Assembly: GCA_949710005.1 (NCBI GenBank) | Contig: OX453274.1 | Location: 32,913,714 to 32,977,713, forward strand | Length of the DNA stretch: 64,000 nucleotides | DNA from: Ricordea florida | Taxonomy: Eukaryota > Cnidaria > Anthozoa > Corallimorpharia > Ricordeidae | Direction: 5' to 3' | Shown here: positions 34,701-46,800 of the stretch, in pieces | How the letters are laid out: each line of letters begins with the position of its first letter | How positions within the stretch are numbered: position 1 is the first letter of the stretch | Notes under the pieces: generated by a model | What the model saw: only the letters and a program-made list of their open reading frames with translations | Told to the model about the DNA's origin: nothing | The model's database searches: none | Program-made: the position numbers and the translations under genes

Positions 34701-35660
34701 TGAAGCATGAAACATCACTGTCTACAATGTTGAAATGCCTTAAGAGATTTTTTCATCTTAATGATGGAAAATTAGAGTCAGTGATAATGAATAGTAATCT
34801 GTCAAGTACATTATCAGAAATATCGACACGGTTCCTTTGCTAAAATCGGAATGATTTCCGCACAGGTCCCTACTTCATTATGCATGCTGAAGCTGTCTTG
34901 TTTGGTGTAATGCACGTGCAAATATTTCTTGTGTTCGCAGAACGAAATAGTATAGTTACAAAATGCGTAATGAAGTAGGGACCTGTGCGGAAATCTTACC
35001 CTAAAATCTACTTAGAAGAATTAAGGTCCCTCGGTCTAATTAGCTGGAGATTTCCTCCGTAGAATATGCCAGCAGCCATTAGTCTTTAATAACTTCTAGA
35101 AACACAAAGGTACGTAGTACTGTAATGTTGAGAACTACTGTAATGTATCATTTCAAAATCATTTATACGGCTCTTTGTTGACAAGTAAAATCCCAACGTA
35201 TTATCACTAAAAACATCTGATAAACTCTGACAGGAATAGAACAATATTGCGTTTCGTTTTGATCATTCTCCATTTACTTTTCTTAATATTGTGTAAGTTA
35301 TCATTATCGCTAGTAAATATCAAAGAACGCTCACGTAAACTGCAATAGAGCTATGGAGGAAAATCCTACGTTTCCATTCTCATGAACTTAATTTTCTTTT
35401 TGCAGAAACGCTCGACGGAGGAAAGTGTCATCGCACACCGTTTTACTTTGACTATGAAATCTAGAACGCACATGCCATATATATCCAACTTACCAATAGA
35501 GAAACTTGATCGTCGGTCCTGTAAATACCGCTGCTTTTTTTATTCTTTCCATGTTATCTGCATTTGCTCCTTGAGCACTGGTCGGAAACATGATCTCTTT
35601 TACTGTTAAAAGTGAGCAAATGGACAAAACCCCAACAATCAAGTAAAGATTCGACGCCAT
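30346..35660 (-). CDS. SELENOT: Selenoprotein T, 4 exons, in-frame TGA for selenocysteine
   Basis: Exons on the minus strand are 35660-35494, 33218-32975, 30828-30741 and 30446-30346, 600 nt or 199 residues counting Sec (human about 195). A hydrophobic signal/anchor (residues 2-20) is followed by GPTIKFLYC and the redox motif C-Y-S-U at 56-59. Then come GYRKVFEEYSHFLHQNFPS, IEGDNYPPPRP, the long hydrophobic segment of SelT (MLKLAVMGIVLLGDRL), QNKMYAC, NMIEGQLISTGAFEVSLND and MPIWSKLESGRLP. SELENOT is a thioredoxin-fold ER-membrane oxidoreductase involved in redox and calcium homeostasis. The start ATG has context CAAGATGGCG. The TGA falls five codons into exon 2, right after the exon 1-2 junction that splits the motif Cys. 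Introns 1 and 2 are full of transposons. Confidence 0.93.
31337..31797. repeat. Tandem array of a piggyBac-like miniature element, 4 copies
   Basis: Copies start at 31337, 31451, 31565 and 31695. The period is 114 bp, plus a 16-bp duplication of AAGGGAGATAGTTTTT before the last copy. Each copy is TTAACCCTTTCACTCCCAAG ... CTTGGGAGTGAAAGGGTTAA, so each has its own inverted ends and TTAA. A related diverged single copy is at 47554-47655. The array lies in SELENOT intron 2. The termini equal those of the transposase-bearing copy at 41059-42597. Confidence 0.93.
33209..33211 (-). promoter_or_regulatory. Selenocysteine (Sec) UGA codon
   Basis: Minus-strand TGA in frame between TCC and GGG, in the motif C-Y-S-U-G-Y-R. 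A conventional reading would end the protein at residue 58, yet conserved SelT sequence continues for 140 residues. I could not confidently place the required SECIS hairpin in the 3' UTR. Confidence 0.9.
33845..34358. mobile_element. CAGGG-type inverted-repeat element, 514 bp, TACTAG duplication
   Basis: Perfect 15-bp ends CAGGGCTGCAAATAA with TACTAG on both sides (33839-33844, 34359-34364). Subterminal GGCCGGTCACCGGACAATGT pairs with ACAATTTGACCGGC near the other end, and GTCCGGTC-type motifs recur internally. It lies in SELENOT intron 1. No intact transposase is present. Confidence 0.88.
34853..34995. mobile_element. 143-bp inverted-repeat element (GATTTCCGCAC family), copy 1
   Basis: GATTTCCGCACAGGTCCCTA plus CTTCATTATGCAT are matched by the exact inverted sequence at the other end (about 33 bp each, one or two differences). 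A second copy is at 50038-50170 in SAP130 intron 11. It lies in SELENOT intron 1. Confidence 0.92.
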
Positions 35661-36314
35661 CTTGAAGCGGCATCCGCAAATCAACTATGACGTTACCTTG
35701 TAGCTGATGATCACATGACCCTTTGTTGCCAGTAACATCCCTGTCATTGCTCTTTTTTCTTTTTCTTTCCCTTCTTTTTCCATTTTCTAACATGACAAAT
35801 TGTTGTCTTAACATGCAAAGGGAGTCCCTAGCCGTTATCCCCTTCAAAAAATTGCAGTTTCTACAATCCACTGAAGGTAATACTATTAGCACTGAAGTAC
35901 TGGGAGCCAAAAAAGACGCGCTCCTAAAAACATGTCATATCTTGATGCCAGGAGCCGATGCTTTGTCCAGGTTCATCATCCTTACCTCTTAAATCAATTA
36001 CCATTCATTTTGGAATCCATTTTGGTCACTGTGAGTTTTCTTACAAAACCGCTTGGGAAGTCTGAACAAAGCGAAAAAATCTGACAGTTGTTGAGCCCGC
36101 GTTTGCCCGGAAGTCAGGTTTCCCAAAAAATGTGCACATGGCATGCGCCTACCTCGCGCGAACTAACGTTCGGAAAAATCCACTGGTTTCGTTTGATTTG
36201 CCCCCGATTTCCTCAGAACTTCATTGTTTTCCTTGCAGTTCCCCAAATTTCACGAAAAACCAGAAAGTGTTAACACCCAGGAATATCCAATGTGAAATTC
36301 TTGCGGGTGAAACG
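35661..36314. promoter_or_regulatory. Head-to-head SELENOT / SAP130 intergenic region
   Basis: Only 654 bp separate the SELENOT start codon (minus) from the proposed SAP130 start codon (plus). This is presumably a shared or bidirectional promoter plus both 5' UTRs. No TATA box stands out. A long in-frame extension exists upstream of the SAP130 ATG (from an ATG at 36132), so the true SAP130 start could lie further 5'. Confidence 0.5.
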
Positions 36315-39300
36315 ATGAGCTACCCTTCAGAGGATCGACACGAACGGGATGTCCCGAGCGTGCAGACACGAAATCCTTCACAAGAGATGGAAAGACATGA
36401 AAAATCAAAACTTATGGGTGGTACTGCTGGAGGTATTGTTGTTTTTCTTGTAAATTTATGGAATAACTCCTCGTTTACGGTAATCTGTTATACGCTGTTT
36501 TGAGTAGACCCCCGTAAAAATTCTTCGGATACATTTGTTTTCGTATTAGCGTTATGCCCTGTATGTCTGACTTGATTAAGCTTATCGCTCATGCGATTTG
36601 AATTCGTAATTGCTTAATTTCCTTTGCATGGTTTTCATGTTCATATTCGTACATGTAAATCGTGGTAAACTTATAGCGCTAGGTCTCATTTAGGTCTTTT
36701 GAGGTGACTTTCCCGCTACTAACAAGTAAACAGTGAATCAACCTCGGCCCGTTACACTGTAGTTTAGATGCTGTTTCCTAAAAACGTGAATGTAACGCAA
36801 CAGCTCTATTGCCAAAGGCACTGAGAGCATTGTTTAGGCAACTGCATGGTCATCGCCTTAATTAAACACAGAATTCTTGTTTGTTCTTTGCAAATAATGT
36901 TTCTAAATTCAGCTGATGTTTAAATTTATATTTATTGGTTTCCGTTTCCATATTTTATGAACAAAGTTTACTGTTTGGAATTTTAGACGGACTAGTATTT
37001 CCGTTGTACATAGTGTCCTTAACTCTTTGCATCAAATCCATCATTCTGGTTAATCGTTGTAAAAAAGTCTGCTAATGGAAGTACATGTAAGTATTAATAG
37101 ACTGATTTTGTATTTTTCTCTTCTGTTTTGGTTACTTTGTCGATGAATACAGTCCCAATAGCCATGCAAGATAGTGGAGCTTTCCATAGACAGCAGATAG
37201 AACAGGCTGCCCTTAAGGTAAGGCATTTGACTATCTTTAAATATTTGTGACAAACAGCAGGTTTTTAAAAGATCTTGTAATTTTTACCATTACATCAGTG
37301 GTCAATATAGCATTGAATTTTTGAAGAAGCTTGTTTTACAGTATGTTGGGATTGAAATGCAGGTTTTAGTTTAAGCCACTGTATCATTGCACCTAGCACT
37401 TAAACTTGACTCATTTATAAATACTCTTACTAACCGAGTTCAAGGTCTGCACTGTAAGTTAAGGACCAAATTTTTTCCGCTTGGATTTATGGCCCAAGTG
37501 CAAAGCGCACAGGCTGTAAATCAGAGGGGAAAAAAGAGGATCCGTAACTTACAATACAGATCAAGAAAACGAGGTTTCTAAGATATTTATTATATCTCTG
37601 GAGACATTTTGGTAACCAAAACAAACTTTTGAATTTAGTGGGCCGTACTTCACTGTACGGCCCACTAAATTGACCAATCACAACGCGCTGATAGAGACTG
37701 AGAGGTATAATAAGAACTAATATTTTTGTGATAAGTTTTTTTTATTAGTCAATGAAATAGTCTGACAGAATTGAGAATGCTTGCAATTTGTAGAATTTTA
37801 AGAGAAACTTTGATATGTTTCTGAGTGAGTATAACCCTTAATATATGAATAAGAATTAACTCTACCTTGTAAGTACTATAAATTATACATTTTCTTGTAT
37901 GGCTGATTGCTTTCCTTAAAATGACAAAACATTTATAAAATATGCAAAACAGAAAAATGTATATGTTGTTGGTTAAATTGTATTTCAGGTCAAAATGCTT
38001 CCAAACTAGTTTGACTTGCTTTTTCCCTTGTTTCAGATTAATGGAGGATTATGGAAATTAACCTGAAACAAAGGAGAAAACAAATCAAACTATTTTGACC
38101 TAAAATTCATTTTAACCTACAACATATACAAAGTAATTTTTGCAATGTGCTAGTCATGGGAGAAATTTGGATGGCCCTGAATTCTTTAAACAAAAAAAAG
38201 TAATAGAGAGATAGTACAGAATATTTATGTCAGCTGTATTTGTAAGTGCAGTTTTACTTATTATTTTTCAAAGATGAACTGCATCCCTTTTTCACTGTAG
38301 GCTGGTAAACCTCTTCAGAACCGTCCAATAGCACCAGCATCAGGTAGCATTGGTGGTATACTTCCTGGTCACTTGGTGCCAGGGGGTTTGCCTGGATTTG
38401 GAGGTGCACCAGTGCCTGGACACCCACTGATAGCATCAGCACCCATACCACTGGCGTCAATGATAAGGGTTGCTCAACCAGCATTTTCTCATGTCCCAGC
38501 TGGAGCTGCTGCAGGGGCTCTTGCTGGGGTGACACCCAGGAGCGCCACAGCCTTGCGCACCCCAGCAGTACCTCCTGTCAAACCACCAGGTCATACAAGT
38601 CAAAGCCATTCTGCTCATGGGCAGTCCCAATTACACACACCAGCAACAACAACTGGTTCATCCCACCCTTCCTCTCCAGGCCCAGGGACAACTCCTCTCG
38701 CCACAGTGGCAGTATCTACTTGCCTGCATCAGCAAGTATCTGAGCTTAAGCAGAGTGATTTACGAGAAGCAAGGCCTGGTATAGTGCCAGAAATAACAAG
38801 AAGAGGAGCATCTCCTCACTGCTCATCACCTGTAGTACAGTCCACAGGTCCTTCCCACCCATCTGCTTCTACTGGAAGTAAAATCATCCCTGTTGCATCG
38901 TCAGCACTTTCACAAGCCCATCCAGGGCAGAAACCAACTTTATCCATGTTACCGTCACACCTTCACTCCAGTTCTGTACATGGCAGTATTCCTGCTACAG
39001 TAGCAGGGTCCTCCATTAGTAGTACTATGTCACTCATGCCTACGATGGCTCATGCAATGGCAGCCCACACACAGCAAACAAAGATACCTCCTAATACTCT
39101 CAGTGTCATACCAGCTGCCATGGCTGCACAGGGAAAGGTTTATACGCATCCTCACCACCTAGCATTTACTGCACCAAGACAGACTACCATTCCAAGCTCA
39201 GATACGGTAAGTCAAGCTACATGTAGTGAAGCACTGTATATGTCCTTTACCCTTCTTAAACCCAGAAAAGAGTGCCATGCATTTCTCCTTCCAATACACT

Positions 39301-40767
39301 CACAAGGAAGCAGGTATTGGAAGTTTACAAGTTGTCAACTTTAAGGAGACAAATTGAGCTGCATGTACTGTAACTACCAATTCTCCAGGCTACAACCAGT
39401 TGCAACATAAACATGCCTGATTAAGGAGACCTTTTCATGCTTGAAAAATTCCAACAATGACCTAAATCTATGTAATGACATTAATTGATCATCGTTCAGG
39501 CCTGAGTTTTTTTTTTTCAGGCTTTAATTTCACAGCTGCTTAAGTTGTGTACATAACTGCGATGATCAGTTAATGTCATTACATACCACTCTGCAGTTTA
39601 AATATATGATCTTTCATATGTTCATTTGCATCGACCTAAATCTATGTTGTTTTATATCCCTGACTCTTTCTCCCCATTTCAGTGTTGTTTGGTGTAGTCA
39701 AGTAACCATTCAGTAGATCTACACTGGTAGTAGTTTGTCTTAGAATATGCCTGTTTTCATTGTTTTGTGTTGGCACAGGTTACTGGATATTTAAATGTCA
39801 TCCTGAGCAAAATATTTATTTCCAGACAGACAATCAACATTGCTTGTCTTTTCCCTGCATTTTTGCCGAGGGATTTTTGTGGCTAAGCATGGCAACAATT
39901 TAACTATATTTGTTGGTTTGAGCTTTGCTTTCAAGCTTACAATCTTGTACTGACTACACAAGAAATTGGGATAATCAAGTAAATTGATAGAGTAAGTTAT
40001 ACCATCATAAGGTAAAAGGGAGGTGCTGACGTTTCAAGCGTTAGCCCTTCGTTAGTGCAAATGTTTCTTTAGAAACTATCCCCACAATACTTGTACTGAA
40101 TAGTTCCCATTGTTATTGTTGCTTTCTTTCATTGCAGAATGCTTCAGACCATTCTCGGTTAAGTAAAGCGAATGGATCAGCTTCCCCAGCAGCTGTGTCA
40201 ACTCTTCATACCAGCACTGTTTCTGCAGTGTCTCACCTTGGAGCATCTCTCAACTCAGGTATTTTCTGCACACTTTTTATCACTCTCAACTTTCACTGGC
40301 TTGTTTGTCAGCATCAACCCTTGCATCTACATGTATTTAGTAAAGGTAATCATACGGTTTCGAGTTCAATTTGGAATTAATTTGCACGAGTGAGTTTTTC
40401 AAAAAGCTGAAATTGCACGAGCCGCTTCGGCGAGTGCAATTTCAGCTTTTTGAAAAACTCACAAGTGCAAAGTAATTCCAAATTGAACGAGAAAAACCGT
40501 ATGATTACTTATTAATAATATAAACATGAAAAAATTCGCCTGGAAGAAGTGCCGGAAGATCTCATTACGGACGGACAGGAAGTGAGCATTTGACGCGGAC
40601 TTGACACTTTATTTACTGATTGGCTGATGAAGATCAGCTGATAACGCTACGAACTCAAAACGGTCCGTTTAAAAATAAAGAATATCATAATTCAGAATAT
40701 CGATGTGTAATTTGCACTGGTGTTACACTTTTTGCACTGGTATTACACTTTTTGCACTGATGTTACA

Positions 40768-40800
<33 letters not shown>

Positions 40801-43800
40801 GAGTAATTTTTTCATGTATATTATTAAGTTTGGTAATGTTCTTGTGTGTTTGTTTCCTATGGCATAACAGGTATCAGCTAAAACAAAGTATATCAAGCAA
40901 TACTTTCCCATGTTGTCGATGCATTAAATCGTGAATTTGGGTGTTGTTTTCAATACAGACTCTCACAACTTTTACTTTATGTTGTTCTGTGTTGCATCGG
41001 TTTATTTTTGTGTTCATATTTTTATTTTGAACTGTAATTACAGTGTTAACATATCCATCCCTTTCACTCCTGTTTACGTCAATTGACGTGACGCTCGTGT
41101 CACGCGAAAGTCCGATTTACGTCAAGCGACGTTTCTTTGGGGTAGCTCAGTTCAACAGCTCTTTTCTCCTTATTGGTTAATGCTGAGGTCATGTGACCTT
41201 CAGTAAAGAAACCAGCACGTGCCAAATAGAAATTTTCTCATACACGACTTCCCCGTGAAACGTCGCTTTCACCGAGAATTTTGAAGTTAAACTTCGCGAT
41301 TTTTTCGCTGTTATCGAAAAATGGCGTCGCTGTTCGATGACTCTGATAATGAAGGTGACTTTCTCGGCTTTAGCCGAGAAGAAGTAGAAATGTTTCGCCA
41401 AACGCGTAAAGATTTTGACTACGGTGACGAAGTGTCACTTGAAGAGGAAATGGAAGACGAAGAATCATCGGAGGAAAGCGATGAAATTCAGTGGAATGAA
41501 AGCCCCGAGAACGTAGAAACACCTGAGTTTACCGAACATGTTGGCCTTGTAAGAAGAATGCCTCTGTATTTGTCCGTTCTAGATTATTTCTTGCCTTTGT
41601 TTACAGCGGACCTGTTCGAAATTATCACATAACCACAACAACAGTTACACGGCTGAAATCAACCTCAACCGAGAAGAAATGCTACGCGATTTTTTGCCTA
41701 CTTCTGTGACAGGAATCAAAGCATCCCTTGGCGTTCTGATTTTGATGGGAATTATAAAGTTGCCAAATATTTTCCCTTATTGGTCTTCGCCTGAGCGGTT
41801 CCATCAGACAAGCATAGCGAAAGTTTTCTTTCGGGACAGATTTCTCGAACTAATGCGATATATATCTTCACATCTCAGACCCAAGAACACTACCAGCACC
41901 GAATCATCCAGAGCACAAACTCTACCGATTAAAGCTTGTTATTCAACGAAAGCGTGCTGGCCGTCTACGAGCAGAACCTGTCCTTGCGGATTTACTGGAT
42001 CATATATATGATCGAATTGTTCAAAAGAATAAGAAAGCGCTGCTCTGTGAAGCCTGCAAGGCCAGAAGTCTCAGGCTTAAAAAAGCGAACAAAAAGGGCG
42101 ATGGGCCTCGCCAATCCCGAGCTGGCTGCCGCGGGTGCAAGGTCATTCTTTGTAAGGGAAATTGTTTCGCCGAATGGCATAGCATTCTTCGCCCAGAGGG
42201 TGAAAATAACGGTTCAGACACTGACAGTTAGACATTATTTTATTTCTTTGACAATTTTTTGTACCTTAAATTTGTATTTAGAAGTTTTCCTGAGCCTCAA
42301 AGTAGATTTGTTTCATTCAGAGCCGTGAATGGACAACAGCATGGCGCGGGAAATTCAAATTGTGCTAATTAAAAATATAGTTTTCTTATTTGTTAGGCGT
42401 TTGTATGTAGACCGATTTGACATGTGCGATAGCTTATTCTCTTGACTACAACTTTTCTTTTAGGTGCAATAGGGTTTTTTCTAGTATTTTAAAGTTATTA
42501 AGGTGAAATAAACAGTACTTCATAATTATGTGATGTAAGCCTAATTAATTCAGGACCAAGGTGATATTTGAGTCCAGACAAGGTAGGAGTGAAAGGGTTA
42601 AAGAACAAATACTGGTACATCATGTTATGCCTCAAATGAGTCTGCTCCAGAACAAGCTGCAGTATGTTGGAAATTATTGATTGATTTGAGTGTACTCGTG
42701 CAAACCTGTTTCCTATTTGTGTTTTTCTTTGTTTTTATTTTGTTTTGTTTTGGTTTTACTCTGCAGTTGCTGGTGGTGAAAATCGACTGGAAAGGTAAGA
42801 AAAAAACTCTGAAGATGCAATAAAGAAATGATGTGTTTATTTTAGTTTATCTCTCCATACTAATGTTTGCTTTGCTCTGTTAGGACACATCAGGCTTTAC
42901 CAGTTCCCAGTCAGTTTCCTTATCACCATGGAATGGCAGCAGGCTTCCTTTATCCTGATGCACTTTCAGGTACAGTATAGAGTAACCATGGTTCGCACAA
43001 TCTTGAAAAGGTTGTATTTTAGCCAGTGTGTAAAGGACCTTGAATTCATTTAAGGTCCTTGAGAAGTAGTTGATGTCTCTACTTGGTCTTGAAAAGTCCT
43101 TACAGTTTGATCTTCCTTATATGGCATATCACTCCTCTGGTAAATTTAAAGATTTGGTTGAGGAATTTTTGTCCACAAGTGACTTTTGAATGGGAAAGCA
43201 ACTAGCTAAAAATGCAGGTAAACAACCTGAACTAGTGCATGAAGCAAAATTTGGATCTTTGCCATAATTTTATGCACCAGACCTCTTCTGTGGGGATGTT
43301 TCATCACCGAAGGTTGAACTATTTGGCATTGCAAATGACTTACTTGATTGTGTTACATATGAAAAGGAGATAATGACTTTTGATTTTTTCAATAAAAATC
43401 TGTTCTTGAAAACTAGTTTTTGTCCTCGTAAGTCATAATAGTCCTTGAAAAGTCCTAGAATTTTGTTTGTTGGAAGTTGTATGAATCATGGTACCGTATT
43501 TACCCGTGTATAATACGCGGCCATGTATAATATGCACCCTATATTTTCGACCATAATTTGGAAAAAAAGTTCTGAGCCAACAAAACCAGTAGTTGATCTT
43601 CGTTAAATCATTTACTGAAAGAAAAATGGCTTGTTTTGTTATTTGAACATAGCCTGTAGAGCAGGCGTTTTGTGGTGTACGAATACTAGTGCTCGTAATA
43701 AACTTCGATCATACTTGGCTGTCATGTTAGAAATGCGTCAAATAGTGCTCGTCCCAATCCACTCTATGTAATATCAACGATCTGGTTTGCACAACACTGT

Positions 43801-46800
43801 CGGGATTGCCTGGAACGCGTAACAAAAAAGCAGGCCTTACGGTTTTTGGTTAAAAATCATTAAGTTGTCCGTCTTCTCAGCACACCACCCACTGTCACTT
43901 GGTTCTTCTCATTCCTTAAACTTTTGATTGCTTGAGATAGACATGTTGTTTTGTTGTTCTTGTTAAATGTTTCGTTTCAAGTCATTTAAATTCCTTCACA
44001 GACCGAAATGGAAAACGTTTTAGTCGTCGTGACTTGACTTGTAGTCATTAACAAACAGTTACATTTAAGCTTTTGTTTTGTTGTTTAGAGTATGCTGATA
44101 TGAATGTTTCTAAACAATGGGTTCCGTGGCTGTAATATGCATCGTAAATTCGAACTATAACTTCTCTGTAAAAAAGTGCGTATTATACATGGGTAAATAC
44201 AGTACTAACATAACATAACATAACATGATGTAGTTGTTTGTTGAGTTTGATCATTTGGGTATAAGTAGTTCTGAGAAGAACTGTTCAGTAATATTGATTA
44301 CTTTGACTGCCATAAAAGGTTTTAACTTATACCTTTTTGCCTTATTTTCTAGTACATCCACATGCTGCCAGCCTTCATGCACAGTATCACCAACCAGCCT
44401 ATGGACCCTTATCATCCCTCGCAAGGACACAGCAAGGCGTTGCTACTTCTGCTGCTGCAGCTGCTGCCCAGGTGGCTGCCGCAGCAGCTGCAGGGGTGAA
44501 CTCAATGCATATAGTAGATCCTTCAAGGATTCTATTCCAGCAAGCTGCTTTGGGTGTTGGAGGTAATGAACACACAGTGATCACTGCTTTGAGTTATTTT
44601 TGTGTTTGAGTGAAAGTGGATGGCTGTGCTAGTTTGTCCTTTTGCTCAAGTCACAAGGGGCTTCTATAGGTATGCCTTCAGCAAATTTTGAATTCTAGAC
44701 AATGAAAAATACCATTGCAGCATTTCTTGACAAAACATCTTGAATTGTTTCATCACATTGTTTCATCACATTGTTGACATACATCGAGTTATAATTTACA
44801 AGTGGGTCTCTGGATTGTGTTCATTTTATCAAGGATTTTGTTAAATCGAGATTTATTATATAGAGGTTCTGTTCCATACATTTTACCGTAATTTTGGCAG
44901 GGCTAATGAAAATCGTAAGTTAAACCAAGTCTGGCAGGCTAACCACTACACTACCATGTTTTCACCTTTGTTATATAGAGGGTCATTAAATTGAGGTTCC
45001 ACGGTACATCTTTTGGAAATACCCAGTGTGAACATTTACCATCTTCATTATTTTTTACTAGGTTTGAAATTGGCACTATCTTGTTTCCCTAGACTTAAAC
45101 TCTTCAAAGTTGCCCCAGTTTGGTGTTTCCAGGTAAATGGGTAGCAGTAAAATAATGTTTGGAGTAACCAACCAGGCCGAGAGGGTATTTCCTTTCATTA
45201 TGAGTGCAATCTATCTTTGTCTTTCCCAGCTTCAGGGATAGGAAGTCTAGGTGGAATGGATACACCTGTAACAGGGGGCATGATGGATATCAGCGGCGCA
45301 ACAGCTGGTATCTATAGTGTTCCCCTTCTCACTGTCCCCCCGTCTGCCAGTATTCAAGCTCAACTATCTGCTCAGAATCCAAATGCCACATCACCACGGC
45401 CAAGTATCCTGCGGAAAAGAACTATAGAAGGGTATGTAACATGCAAGGTTAGGTACTTGTAGTTTAGACTTGTAGGGGACGTAGTTCCCAGTGTTGTGGT
45501 CTATCTCTGATGGTCAAATGCTCGGAGATGTTACCTGCATTAGCTACTCTAAAATCCAAGGGTAAATAAAGTAATGTATGTGTGTATGTAGACTTTCATA
45601 AAAAAGAATGCCGTTAAAAGTAACTAAAGGTAACATGTACACATATGCATAAGCTGTATTTACAACTTCTCTTGCACTTGCTTGCACTTTGTTTCTTTTT
45701 GTTGTTTTGTTCTGTTGGATGTGTTATATCACTTTAGTTGCTGAAATCAATAAATGTATTGCAGAAAAAAAGGAATGATTGCTCAGGGTTCTCAGTAGAA
45801 GCCGGCAACCGGCAAATTCCGCCGCCTGTGAAGACGAAATTAGCTGCCTGTTCTGGCTATGAAATTTGCCTTTGTGTGCCATTTTTTTAAATAAAGTATA
45901 AATGGGCATGCAAGGAGTGTTCTCGAATTTTCCGCTTGTTTGGAGGAACCCACTAACGCGCTTTCAACTTGAGTCTACTACAGACTGCTCCTGTCGTAGA
46001 TTGTTCTACGGTTGTTACGATCAGCCTGCAGGGAACGCATCCAAATATAAACAGGCAACCCAATCAACGGAAACGGGCCGATCAATTTTCCGATGGCTTG
46101 GAATCGGTGCCGATTTGTGGCCACTAGATGCCGTTTCCGATATGATAAATAACTTTGCCGATTCAATCGGAGTCAGATACATTCCGATGTGAATAATGGG
46201 GTATCATATTTATCTGATAAGAATGTGATCCTGTAATTGTGTCACGAAACCAAGTAATGAAGGAGTCACTTCACTCAAAACAATGTTTACAAACTTGCTT
46301 TGTTCTCCATTGTAAAATAATCATAGCAATACTTTCGTGGATGTTTTTTTTTTGGCTTGTTAAAATTTGTTCGAAGATTGCTTCAAGGCTATTCGGTAAT
46401 TGCTTAGGTGTACGGTCGTTTCGCTACAAAGTCATTTTGCTACTAGTCCGTTAGTCGTTTCGCTGCATATCGAGGTCGTTTCGCTACATACAAAAGTCGA
46501 TTCACTGCAACTTCTTGTAAGTCTTGTAAACGTCTTGTAAATATACCTTGTATTATGAAATATTAGCTTCGGACTGAAACGTCGTGTTTTAAAACTCTTC
46601 ATATAGCGCGTGTGATTTCAGCCGAATTCTCGAGTTATGTAGCCCGAACGAAACTTGTTGTTTGTGGACAGTTATCATTAAAAGTCTCATTCAGACAGTT
46701 CTTGAAGACGCAGAGGCGAACTAGTGTGCTAGTTTGCTTTTCTTCTCACTGAATAGCGTTTGCAGTATGCGCTTCGTAGCCGCACTGGGAATAGGCAAAC

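Noticed and set aside
36132-36314. Upstream ATG at 36132 as the SAP130 start
   Set aside because: In frame and possible, but the extension has no family resemblance; the ATG at 36315 was preferred. Left open.
41321-42328. Host gene for an acidic protein with a Cys-rich C-terminus
   Set aside because: Motifs and TTAA/CCCTTT ends identify a frameshifted, internally deleted piggyBac transposase.
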